A stretch of DNA of 64,000 nt from Chlorocebus sabaeus (lineage: Eukaryota > Chordata > Mammalia > Primates > Cercopithecidae). Positions 22,800 through 32,577 of this stretch are shown here, piece after piece. The stretch covers positions 89,678,923 to 89,742,922 of the forward strand of contig NC_132910.1 of assembly GCF_047675955.1 (NCBI RefSeq), read 5' to 3'. A program made the translations under genes and the position numbers. The notes below the pieces were generated by a model that saw only the letters and a program-made list of their open reading frames with translations, was not told the origin of the DNA and ran no database searches. The first letter of the stretch is position 1. Each line of letters begins with the position of its first letter.

Positions 22800-23515
22800 G
22801 AGAACTGACTTACCCTCCTACCTGAAACAATAAAAAAAAAAACAGACAAAATACATAAAACAAAAATTTTAAGAAATTGAACGTCAGGCAATATAAGACA
22901 ATGATTCCTGAGAGAAGAAAAACAAAAGAGGCATACCCTAGATATCCCGACTAACTGACTAGAGAGAGATTCTAGGATATAACACATGGAGGAGGAATCC
23001 AAAAGGAATCCAGAGGTGTCCTTGTATTGAGGAAATAGACCTTGAAATCCACAGAGGCCAAGACTACTACAGTTTGTGGAGCAGAATACCAGAAAAGAGA
23101 CAACTTCACAGACAACTACAGAAATCTGCAGAGGATCCCATTTGGATTTTCAGAGTAGTATTGGTCAGTCTGTAAGTGTAAGAAAACTACTTGAAGCGAC
23201 AGAAAAAAGCAAAACCCAAAAGAAACAAAAGGAACAGTCTTTGGAGATCACACAACTCAGAAATAGTCTCTGTTCCTCAGAGTGGAAACTCACTTAATCC
23301 ATGAGATACTTTAGAATATCAGAAGGTATTACCCCAACAGTGGGCCAAAAAATAGCTGCAAACTAAATGCAGTTGTGGTCCTGCCTAACAAAGCTCAAAA
23401 GCAAGCCTAAATGGATCAAACTATTTTTAAATTTTTAAATTACATTCCAAAAGAAAGCTCAAAAATATGTATTAATTTTTTATTAATTAAAAACCACCTT
23501 TACAAAAATTATAAC
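22800..23515 (+). mobile_element. Old LINE-1 5' part, split by ERV insertions
   Basis: Purine-rich sequence ('aatccagaggtgtccttgta', 'gacagaaaaaagcaaaaccc') resembles the 5' part of an L1M/HAL1-age element. The matching downstream L1 sequence is at 33,731-33,960, on the far side of the LTR and provirus. Assignment of this half is less certain than the right half. Confidence 0.45.
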
Positions 23516-23626
23516 TGAGAAACTCATGATAGTGAAAAAGATCTAACTCCATCTTGTTCTAACCATCAAGTTGTCCTTGTTCATTCCTGGGCCTAGGTCA
23601 AACTTTGGGAGGAACTTAGTTTACAG
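23516..23626 (+). mobile_element. Left piece of a split class I LTR
   Basis: It begins 'tgagaaactcatgatagtga' and ends at the provirus boundary. With the right piece at 33,336-33,730 it would make a single ~506-bp LTR with TG...CA ends. I infer one solo LTR into which the HERV-W provirus landed. I could not see a clear duplication flanking the combined LTR, so the pairing is an inference. Confidence 0.5.
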
Positions 23627-23809
23627 TTGGCTATTTCTTTACCTCCTTTTTTTGCCTAATTAGCATTTTAGTGAGTTCTCTTTACTACCTGATTGGTCAG
23701 GTGTGAGTTAAGTTGCAAGCCCTGTGTTTAAAGATGGATGGGGTCACCTTCCCAGCTAGGCTTAGGAATTCTTAGTCAGCCTAGGAAATCCAGCTAGTCC
23801 TGTCTCTCA
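23627..23809 (-). repeat. Truncated 3' LTR (U3 start only)
   Basis: On the minus strand it begins TGAGAGACAGGACTAGCTGG and matches the first ~183 bp of the 5' LTR, then stops at the junction with the older LTR piece. The rest of U3, plus R and U5, is absent, so the poly(A) signal is lost. By eye about 14 of 183 positions differ from the 5' LTR. Confidence 0.88.
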
Positions 23810-23867
23810 GTTCCCCATTTCAACAGGAAAACCCAAGTGCTGTTGGGGAGGCTGGTCGATGACTGCT

Positions 23868-25533
23868 CTAACTGCTTCCTGCTGAATTGGGGCATAGTAG
23901 GGGTTGGGCAGTTGAGATTTCCTCAGGAGGAGTGACTTCAACGTCATTAACATCGGAGCATGGACTAGCAGGCCAGTCCAGGGGTCCATGGTAGATCTTA
24001 GTCATGGATTGTATCTGGGGCTCCATTTGAAGAACTATTTGTAGCTTTACAGCTTTGATTCTGGAAGAGACAAACTTAACAGAGGCGAAAGATACAGGGT
24101 CCAAAGAGGAGTAACAATATTATAGCTGCTAGAGGTCCTAAGAGAGGGAGAATCCAGGGCATCCATTGGCTGAAGAGGCCCCAATGTCTGGTGTTTTGAA
24201 GCTCCTCTGCTCTACGTTGTATTCGATCTCAAATTTCTTTAACTTTCTCAGTGATGATTTCGGATTGATTAACATAATAACAACATTCTTCCCCTAAAAA
24301 TAAACAGGTTCCCCCTCTTTCAGCGATTAGGGGGATATTCAGCGATTAGCAATATTCAGCGATTAGCAAGTCTAAAGCTCTTCGATTTTGAAGGAATACT
24401 GCTGCTAGGGAGTTAAGTTGATCTTGCAAGGTGACTAGTGAGTCAGTAACCCATTCCATGTCACCATTTAGTTCTTGAGATAGTTTATAGTAGAACTGAG
24501 TAGAGGTTGTGATACTGCCAATGCCAGTACCTAGTCTGTCTAGCACTCCTTCTCCAATAACATAAGGAAGAATGGGTACTTTTTTGTTGTGGGGCTTAGG
24601 TATGACATAAATGTATAAATCTTGTTCAGTGTAAATGGTCATGGGGGCACTAAGAATGAGGGGAAGCACATAGATTCTGAAGAGCCATTCAAACAATGAT
24701 AGGCTGAGGTACCACAGACAAAAAATATTCCTGAGGGTAGGCAGACTATTCGTGTGAGAGGAGTTACCCACCTGATGCATTGGGAGTTGCTTGTGTCTAT
24801 AGTGTTGCTAAATTTTACACAGCTGAGGTTTGAGGTATGAGTTATCCCCAGATTGGAAATAAGAGGTTCTACTAAAACAGAAGTGCTGTTTATTTCTGTG
24901 CTGAAGTTGTCCCATTGTTCAGGTACAGGGATTGAAATGTATGGCCTGAAGTGCAGGGGGAGGCATATCCAACAGTTAGTAGAGTTTTGGGCCAAGGCCT
25001 CAAGGAGCCCAGTGAGGGTGATATCAAATAGGCTTACCAGGTGAGTATGGGTACAAAGGGTTTCATGTAGTTTTGAGAGATCTAGTCCTTTGTAGAGGCT
25101 AGGGGTGCTATGTACCCAGGTCAGTTGGGAGATTGCTTCCTTTATGTGTTTTTTTCTTGCGTGATCTTGAACTCCACCCCCATCAGACATACCAGTATGG
25201 GTAAAGTAAGTCCAACAGACAGTGGCTCCAAGTCCTCCAGGACAACTAGAATTAACTATTTTCCCTGTGCAATAATAAGTATTTATTTGCATGCAGGCAA
25301 AGAGTGGCAGAGTTATAGCAGTTGCAGAGCATGTGGGTGTGGGTGGTGCAGGTGGCATTTCCCTTAGAAAAACTCTTATACGACGGGGCATTAATATTTC
25401 CGGGAAGCCACATTCTCCATAGAAGCTCTTGGTAAGGGGAGTTACTGGACGTACAGTGGCATGGGGCAGGTTCAGTGAGAGTGAAAGGGGGTAAGAGAAC
25501 AGTAAAGAGAAAAATATGATAAGGGAGGGCCAT
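23868..25533 (-). pseudogene. HERV-W env pseudogene, syncytin-1-related
   Basis: A retroviral envelope glycoprotein precursor remnant; the family mediates membrane fusion, and syncytin-1 is its hominoid placental member. The start at 25,533 opens with a hydrophobic signal peptide ('MALPYHIFLFTVLLPPF'). The surface part continues in another frame after a shift near 25,270 and keeps a CxxC box ('CWIC'). A second shift lies near 24,645. The SU/TM junction reads 'HNKK' and lacks an RxxR cleavage consensus. The fusion-peptide region and first heptad region follow ('GDMEWVTDSLVTLQDQLNSL'), then a stop shortly after 'QNRRALDLL'. The region to about 24,110 is scrambled, with a triplicated 13-bp motif. 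A 78-codon frame carries the cytoplasmic tail to the natural stop at 23,868. It cannot make an intact envelope. Confidence 0.9.
24319..24370. repeat. Triplicated short motif in env
   Basis: 'ttcagcgattag' occurs three times within about 50 bp on the plus strand (starting near 24,320, 24,340 and 24,355). The copies lie just where the transmembrane-subunit frame is lost, which suggests local slippage duplications. Confidence 0.85.
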
Positions 25534-25560
25534 GGGGATTTACAATTTTAGTTACTGTCC

Positions 25561-26690
25561 TTATAGTTGTTGCTTGAAGAGCAGGCGCAGATCCTCTAGA
25601 GGTTCACAGGAATAGTTAGCATTGTCTCCTGGTTTTTCGGGTTCCTTTGGCAGTATCCAGGGTTTGACTCGAGTGTGATATATCCAAGACTCCACTCCAG
25701 CTTTAACCGTGGTTGAGGTAGATAAAATGACTGGGTAGGGTCCTTCCCAGGATGTATCTAGGGATGGGGAATTAGAGGGAAGAGACTTAACTAATATCAT
25801 GTCACCAGGGTAGAATAATTCCTTTCCCTCCTTTCAGGGACAGACTCCTTGTAATGTTTTAAGAACTTGTTGATATTTGGCTAAGGAGGTGATGTCTGCA
25901 ACTAACTTGGCCATCTCTCAGTCAAGCACAAGGTCATTGGTTAGGAAGGGTTATCCATACAGCATTTTGTATGGGCTAAGTCCTGTTTTTTGGGGAGAGA
26001 TTGAGATTCTTAGTAAGGCTATAGGCAACAGAGCAGGCCATGCAAGGTGGGTTTCCTGGATTAGCTTTTTTAGATGTCATTTGAGTGTTTTTTGTTCATT
26101 TTCTCAACTTTCCCTAAGGATTGTGGCCTCCAGGCACAGTGTAAGTGATATTGTATGCCTAACACCGGGGATACTCCTTGGGTTACTGTAGCCTTGAAAA
26201 CAGGGCCATTGTCACACTATAAGCCTCAGGGAAGTCCGAATCTGGGATTTATTTCATGAACTAGTATCTTCATTACCTCTGGGGCCTTTTCTGTCCTACA
26301 GGGGAAGGCCTCTCCCCAACCAGTAAAAATATCTACCCAAACTAGTAGACACTGAAATCCCTGAGATTTGGGCATGTGGGTAAAATCCAGTTGCCAGTCT
26401 TCTCCTGGGTAATGGCCTGTTCTTTGTTGTCCTGAAGGAGCTTGGTGATAAGGCAGGGGATTATTTCTTTGGCACACTTCACAGGCCCTGACTATCTGCT
26501 TAATAGTTTTGAAAAGGCCTGGTTCAGTAAATAATGATTTGGCCATCTGATGGGTGCTAAGTGAAAGGTTTGGTGGAGGGTTTTAAGTAATTTCCATTGG
26601 TTAGCTGCAGGCAAAAGTATTTTTCCTTCTTCAGTGGCTAGTCATCCTGAGGGAGGAAACTATGTCCTCTTGAGGTTCCCCATTCTATTT
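25561..26690 (-). pseudogene. HERV-W integrase remnant
   Basis: The C-terminal pol product that would join viral DNA to host DNA. The frame at 26,226-26,546 holds the end of the zinc-binding domain ('CEVCQRNN') and the first catalytic aspartate in 'DWQLDFTHMP', and ends at a premature stop after 'NPRFGLP'. The second-aspartate region ('DNGPVF') is readable near 26,200 in a broken frame. The C-terminal DNA-binding part is at 25,561-25,800 with a GPY/F-type motif ('SWEGPYPVILSTSTTVKAGV'). Several shifts separate these pieces. The end lies just upstream of the env start, as expected for this genus. Confidence 0.85.
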
Positions 26691-26744
26691 CTCCTGCTGA
26701 ATACTGGGGCTTAGTTTTCCTGAGGGGATTACCCCATACTAGGT

Positions 26745-27200
26745 GTCCTTTCTAATGGAGGGTCCTGCCTGGTAGCTCTTTTGGCTTCATTATCCACTTG
26801 GTCGTTCCCCTCATTTCCCTTTTTCCTTTCCGATGACTCCAGCAATGTAAAACTGCCACCTCTTTAGGTTTCTGTATAGCCAATAATAATCTCTTAATGG
26901 CTTCCTGATGTTTGATAGTTAGGAATTCTCTTTCTCTCCATATTGCTGCCTGGGCATGGAGGACTAGGTAAACATACTTAGAGTCTGTATATATATTTAC
27001 CCTTTTTCCTTCTCCTAATTTTAGTGCCCGAGTGAGGGCTATTAGTTCTGCCAGTTGAGCGCTAGTTCCTGGAGTGAGGGGATTACTTTCAAGTATTCCA
27101 TTATCAGTGACCACTGCATACCCTGCTTTTTGAAATCCTTTTTCTACAAAGGAACTTCCATCAGTATACAAGTTGAGGTGGAGATCAGTCAAGGGAACCT
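26745..27200 (-). pseudogene. HERV-W RNase H remnant
   Basis: A 146-codon frame (26,752-27,192) shows the RNase H fold signatures: 'LYTDGSS' with the first acidic residue, 'AQLAELIALTRAL' with the glutamate, and 'NIYTDSKYVY' with the next aspartate. The last part ('HRKGKREMRG') runs out of register, consistent with a frameshift before the domain end. In an intact virus it degrades the RNA strand of RNA/DNA hybrids as part of the pol polyprotein. Confidence 0.88.
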
Positions 27201-27399
27201 CCAGAAGGTCCCCTCAAGTGGCATAGGTTTGAGCAATTACTTGTTGACCGTTATGTTCTATCTTTTCTTCATTGTGTGGAAGAAATGTGGTTGGGTTAAG
27301 AGTTGCACAAGTGCACAGTCACAGCACTGGCCTTTCAAATAATAGAGCCTGATATTTAAGTAAACAGTTGTCTGACAGCCAAAAGTTTCCTTTAGCAGT

Positions 27400-28565
27400 G
27401 AGTATGCCATTCACATCATGAGATGTCCACAGAGTAAGATCTCTTCCCTGTATTTAACTGTTTCAGATACTAAGACTGCTACTGCCACCACTACCCATAA
27501 ACAATGAGGCCAACCCTTTGCCACTACATCAATTTCCTTACTCAGGGAAGCCACGGGTTGCAAGCTGGTCCCTCGAACCTGTGTAAGGACTCCTAGGTCT
27601 ATTCCTGTTTTTTCTGTGATATATAAAGAAAAGTCTTGCCCCGTTGGCAAGCTTAACACTGGGGCGTGGGTTAGGGCCTTCTTTAGGGCCTGGAAAGCTG
27701 CTTCTGCTTCAGGTGTCCATCTTACTAAATGGGTATTGGCTTTCTGAGTTTCCTTAATTAGTGTATATAATGGTCTGGCTATTTCGCCATACCTGGGAAT
27801 CCATATTTGGCAGAAGCCCGTTATGCCAAGGAACGCTTTTAGTTGCTTTAGGGTTTTGGGATAAGGATAAGCCATTAAAGGCTGGATACATTCCTCACTG
27901 AGGGTCCTGGTGCCTTTGGACAATTTTAGCCTTAAGTATTTAACTGGCTATGAGCAGAGCTAAGCCTTTGGTTTGGAAACCTTGTAGGCACAAGTGGCAA
28001 GGAAATTTAAGAGCGCTTGGGTGGCTTGATGGCAAAAGGTTTCTGAACAGGCAGCTAAAAGTCAATCATCCACGTACCGAAGGACAAGAGTGTCCAGGTA
28101 TGAGAATTGGCTCAAGTCTTGGGCTAATATCTGGCCAAATAGATGGGGGTATTCCCTGAACCCTTGAGGTAAAACATACCAGGTGAGTTGAGACGTTGGG
28201 TCAGAAGGATCTTCTAAGGCAGACAAGAATTGAGAGTCAGGACGTACAGGGATGCAGAAAAAGGCATCCTTAAAGTCCAGGACTGCAAACCACTCTGCTT
28301 CCTCTGGTATTTGGGAAAGCAGAGTATAAGGGTTAGGTACAGCTGGGTATAGAGGAACAACAGCCTCATTAATAATGCTGAGATCTTGCACTAACTTCCA
28401 CTGTCTGTTGGGTTTCTGTACTCCTAAAATTGGAGTATTGCAGGGGCTATTGCATGGTTTTACTAGGCCTTGGGCTTTTAGGTCCTTCACAATTTTTTGG
28501 AACCCTTGTTGGGCCTCAGGTCTAAGGGGGTACTTTGGTAGGGAAAGGAGGCAGAATCCTTTAGT
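27400..28565 (-). pseudogene. HERV-W reverse transcriptase remnant
   Basis: Fingers and palm are in the 142-codon frame 28,062-28,490. It shows 'LVQDLSIINEAV', the first catalytic-site block 'FAVLDFKDAFFCIPV', and 'LRYVDD' with the catalytic aspartates. A TGA stop directly follows YVDD. Thumb and connection continue in the frame 27,411-27,923 ('LKAFLGITGFCQIWIPRYGE'). The enzyme would copy viral RNA into DNA. The stop after the active site makes this copy null. Similar gag/pol order and spacing to other gammaretrovirus-like ERVs support the call. Confidence 0.92.
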
Positions 28566-28660
28566 TTAACTTGAACAGGACAGGCATTCTTTGCTCATCC
28601 ATATTGTCCTTCTGTTGCCCAGATTCCGTCCTCAAGCAGGGGATAACAAATGGGTGTTCC

Positions 28661-28960
28661 TTATCCTATGTTCAGGTGTATAATGGCCCCTGCTTTTGCT
28701 AGAATGTCTCTCCCTAACAAGGGAGTGGGGCTTTCAGGCATAATTAGAAAACCATGTGAAAAGAGTAAAGTTCCCCAGTCACAACTTAATGGCTGGGAGA
28801 AGTATCTAGTGACTTGTTGTTCTAGGACCCCTTGGATAGTGATAGATCTGGAGGACAGCTGTCCAGGACAGGAGAGTAAGACTGAGAAGGCCGCATCAGT
28901 GTCCAGGAGACAGTTAATCTCCTGGCCCTCAATGGTCAAGCATAGCCGGGGCTCTGTGAG
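28661..28960 (-). pseudogene. HERV-W protease remnant
   Basis: A 92-codon frame carries the retropepsin pattern: 'CLLDTDAAFSVLL' around the active site and 'PLLGRDILAKAGA' near the end. The catalytic triplet reads DTD where aspartic proteases have DT(G/S). That single change alone should abolish cleavage of Gag-Pol. The start codon used by the frame is arbitrary, since pro is normally made by readthrough or shift from gag. Confidence 0.88.
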
Positions 28961-29019
28961 GGTGATGGCATGGGCTGGCGCTTGCCCCGAGCACCCTCAG
29001 TCCTTCTGCCGGATCATCT

Positions 29020-30570
29020 GGTTAGTGGCTTCTGACTCAGAGGACCTTCATCCCCTGGGGCAGTGGGCCTTCCAGTGATTCCCTTGACATAAGGGGCATG
29101 GACAAGAGGGTGGCTTATTTCTTTTTTTTTTTTTTTTTTTTGAGACGGAGTCTTGCTCTGTATCCCGGGCTGGACTGCAGTGGCCGGATCTCAGCTCACT
29201 GCAAGCTCCGCCTCCCGGGTTTACACCATTCTCCTGCCTCAGCCTCCCGAGTAGCTGGGACTACAGGCGCCCGGAGGGTGGCTTATTTCTATTTGGACAA
29301 TCTTTTTTAAAGTGTCCTTGTAGACCGCACAGGAAGCAAGCCCTATTAGGCATTCGATTTGCCCAGCCTTTCCATGTTCCAGAGTATCCAAAGTCTGCTT
29401 TCCTGAGGGCCATGACTAAAGTGGTGGCCTTTTCTTTTAATCCCATTTGTCCCATTCTGCCTGCTCCTCCTGATCTCTATTATAAAAAACCGAGGTTGCC
29501 AAGTTCAATAGGGTTTCTAAGTTTTGCTCCGGGCCTAAGGTGGACTTTTGAAGTTTTTTTCTAGTGTTTGCAGCTGACTGAGTTATAAACTTATCCTTTA
29601 AGATTAGTTGTCCTTCAATAGAGTCAGGTGACAGAGAGGTATGCTTTCTCAATGCCTCCCTTAGTCTCTCCAGAAAGGCAGTAGGATTTTGTTCCTTTCC
29701 CTTTGTTATAGTGGACATCATTGAATAATTAATAGGCTTCTTCCTAGTTTTCCTTAGTACTTCTAGCATGCAAGTTAGCAAATGTCAGCGGCACCAATCT
29801 CCATGTTCTGATCCTGTGTCCCAAAGAGGGTCTACACTGGGAACTCCCTGCTGACCCTTGGGGAATCATTCTCTTTCCTCTGTTGTCATCCTATCATTGA
29901 CCTGACTGAGATACCAGAGATCACCAAACTCTTGGGCTGCAGTTATGGCGGCACTTCTCTCATTTGGGGTTAGTGTCTGATTTAGCAGTAACATTATATC
30001 TCTCCATGTCAGATCAGAGGATTGTCCTAACCCTTGTAAAACATCAATATAGCCATCAGGGTTATCTGAGAATTTACTTAGGTCTGTTTTAATTTGCTTC
30101 AAGTCTGAGAGAGAAAAAGTTACTTGAACTCTGGCTGGGCTGAATTCTCCTCCCACCGCTTGGAGGGGGCATAATCAGGGAATACTGGCACTCTTTGGTT
30201 CATTGTTTACCCCTTTATCTATCTCTTTTTGGGCCGTTTGTGTTGAAGGGGGGTCCTTATTAGTTGGGGAAGGAGTCGTAGGGACGCCGGGGTTGGGAGG
30301 TAGACTCTGAGGGCTTCCTGTAGGGCATAAATCACACTTTTTACATAATTGTGAGTCGTCTCTTAATGAAAAGAAAGTTTGTACATATGGCACTTCACTC
30401 CATTTGCCTCCTTTTCTACAAAAGAGGTCTAGCTGTAAGATGGTGTTATAATTTATACTTCCTTCAAGAGGTCAGGTTTCTCCCCTTTGAGGAGGATATC
30501 GTGGCCAGGCAGGCACTGCAGAAGAATATAAGTCATTTCTTTCTTAGCGTCTGAGGGTCAAATTGGTCCC
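29020..30570 (-). pseudogene. HERV-W gag remnant interrupted by Alu
   Basis: Structural polyprotein of the virus core. Pieces in order on the minus strand: a matrix/proline-rich part with stops (30,175-30,560; 'VPTTPSPTNKDPPSTQTAQK'), capsid N-terminal part (29,866-30,156; 'FSLSDLKQIKTDLSKFSDNP'), and capsid C-terminal part with a major-homology-region-like block (29,437-29,781; 'NPTAFLERLREAL'). A nucleocapsid zinc knuckle follows at ~29,310 ('CFLCGLQGHFKKDC', CX2CX4HX4C). The truncated Alu at 29,123-29,274 splits the nucleocapsid. A second CCHC-like box ('CPLCQGNHWKAHC') follows beyond it near 29,085, with spacing CX2CX3HX4C. Confidence 0.88.
29107..29290 (-). mobile_element. Right-monomer-only AluY insertion with TSD
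   Basis: The Alu body is 29,123-29,274 on the minus strand, flanked by a perfect 16-bp duplication 'agggtggcttatttct' (29,107-29,122 and 29,275-29,290). It starts mid-element at 'ccgggcgcctgtagtccc', so the whole left monomer is missing by 5' truncation. The minus-strand word 'gagatccggccactgca' is a variant I associate with Old World monkey AluY subfamilies. Confidence 0.92.
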
Positions 30571-32556
30571 TATTCTCCAGAATACATCTTGGGGGTGTTT
30601 TTGCCTTGGGGGAAATGTTTCCCATCTGAAAAAAGAACATAGGGATGACAGCACCCCTAGTCATTTTCCAATGAGCATTAGTCATGGAGCGTCCTCTATA
30701 GTTCTAATGCTGGTCCTAATGTTTATTCTTTTCCAGGGTGCATAACCACCCACGGACATCTGCTTATTGGATTAGTTATGTTTACCAAAGTAGCAGTTCT
30801 GCACCCCTTTTCCTGCCTTTGTTGACCACAAAGAAAAGGGTCCAGGCTCCTGGATTCTAGTGGTCCTTTACCAGCGTATCCAACATTGCCTTTGTGCTCA
30901 GGGTTAAGTCCTAGAGCTGGGCTGGGTTCCAGAGTATTTCATAACAACCCAGTTGCCCCATAAAGATGTATTCCCATACACAACAGTTCTTATGCAAATT
31001 CATTTCAGAGAGGGTGTAGGTAACTTTTTGAGTCAGGATTGAGATAGAGTTTTTTGATTCTGTAAGTACTTTAAGTCTTGGCTGAGTGCAAACAGCTTGA
31101 ACTTTTGAGCAGACCAATTATTAGGTAATTCTCCTAACTCTGCTTCCACAAAAGTCTCCCTATCAGTTACTGAATACCCATTGTGGTTTTTTTCTCAATA
31201 ACCTGGAAGGAATCGTCTATCATCCTTTCCTGAAGGGAGTTCCTCCTAGGTCTGGTCGGACCTTTGTATGGTAATTAAGATTTAAATCCCCTGTTAGGAA
31301 ATCTGCTGGGTTAAGGGAATTTTCAGTGGTTAATGTTAAATCACCTTTTTCTAACAGAATAACCCCATACTTTAAGATTTAAGTTAGTAAGCTACCTTTT
31401 TGCTTTTTTGACTTAGGATAATTCTGAACTGGTGAGGTGTCCTCACAATGAGGTTTCCTCTAAAAGTTATTTTTCTTCTTTCTTCTGTTAGCAAAGCAGT
31501 TGCCGCTACAGATTGAATGCATTTGGGCCATCCACAAGTTACTTGGTTAAGGATTTTTCTATAGAAAGGCTACGGGTTGTCAGTGGTCTCAGTGTTTTCA
31601 GGCTACGCCCTTGTTTACACTGACAAAAAGCAGTATTGGAGTGTTATAGGGTCACAGAGAAGACCTTCAATTATCAATTATAGGTTTTAAATTTACCCTG
31701 GCTTTTAAAAGAATAGGGCACACTGTTGTTTTTGTTTGTTTGTTTGTTTGTTTTCTTTACTACTTTTCTCTCTTTCTTTCTCTTTTTTCTTTCTCTTTAT
31801 TTCTCTCTTTGACTCCCTCTTTGTCCCTCTCTCTCTACCCGCTCTGTCTCTCTCTCTTTCTCTCTCTTTTCTCCTAGCCCTTTACAAACTTGGGGCCCTG
31901 GCAAGGGTAGTGGGGAATGAGTCCCACATAACTGCCCATATCGAGAGCTGTATATCTAAATTGGGAGGGACACCAGGGACAAGACTCTTGGGGTTCATAG
32001 CCTAGGGGCCTAAGGACACAGCATAGAGCTTCCTTAGATGCCTTTGGAGATACAACTTGCTAGAGGAAATGAAAGTCTGAACCATTAGTACCTACGAGAC
32101 AGGGATCAGAGGAAGTAGATTCAGAGGTAAGGAGAATTTTGGGGCTACACTTTCAAGAAAGTCATGGTTGGGACCCAGGAGGTATGGGTCAGAAGGAAAG
32201 GTAGGGGCACATGCATGGGCAACTGTTGAATAGAGACTTCTGGCTGTGTCATGATCTCAACCAACTAATGCCAGGAGTTCAGGATGACAGCTTTCTGCCT
32301 CTAGTTGGCCCTTGGCTTCCCCAGGAAAAATGAAAGTGGAAGCTGGTTCCAGGCAGACCAATGGTCCCAACCCAGAAGGGTTGAGGGCTGTTAGAAAGCC
32401 CTTCCCCAGACAGACTCATACCTGAGTTTTAAGTCCGGTGGCCACGCTAATCGTTTTTAACTGGCCGACAGGTGCCCAGTATTTTCCTCCAATTCTAAGG
32501 AAGGATAGGAGAGAATAGCAAGCAAAAGTGGTCCAATATTACTCACCACTTAGGAG
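30571..32556 (-). other. HERV-W 5' leader region
   Basis: Lies between the primer-binding site and recognisable gag. It contains a strongly pyrimidine-rich plus-strand tract (31,728-31,878). Short ORFs on both strands have no recognisable domains. The long leader is compatible with the HERV-W group, where the env splice donor would also lie, but I cannot pinpoint a donor. Confidence 0.55.
31728..31878. repeat. Polypyrimidine/(GTTT)n low-complexity tract
   Basis: Plus strand begins with several 'tgtt' units and continues as C/T-rich 'tctctttctttc'-type sequence for about 110 bp. The minus (viral sense) strand is correspondingly purine-rich. Confidence 0.85.
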
Positions 32557-32574
32557 GTACCTTCATGGTCACCA
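32557..32574 (-). promoter_or_regulatory. Primer-binding site
   Basis: Three bases after the 5' LTR, the minus strand reads TGGTGACCATGAAGGTAC. It starts with TGG, complementary to the CCA end of a tRNA. HERV-W is named for a tryptophan tRNA primer. An arginine tRNA is sometimes proposed for related groups, and the sequence alone does not settle it. Confidence 0.75.
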
Positions 32575-32577
32575 AAA

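Noticed and set aside
23868..25533. A functional syncytin gene
   Set aside because: Two frameshifts, a stop after the heptad region and a scrambled transmembrane part exclude an intact product. No PEX1 or GATAD1 exon was recognised in the window, so orthology with ERVWE1 is also unproven.
25877..26191. 104-codon plus-strand ORF in the pol region
   Set aside because: It is the antisense shadow of the integrase region, which carries recognisable motifs on the minus strand.
28650..29078. 142-codon plus-strand ORF
   Set aside because: Antisense shadow of the protease/nucleocapsid region.
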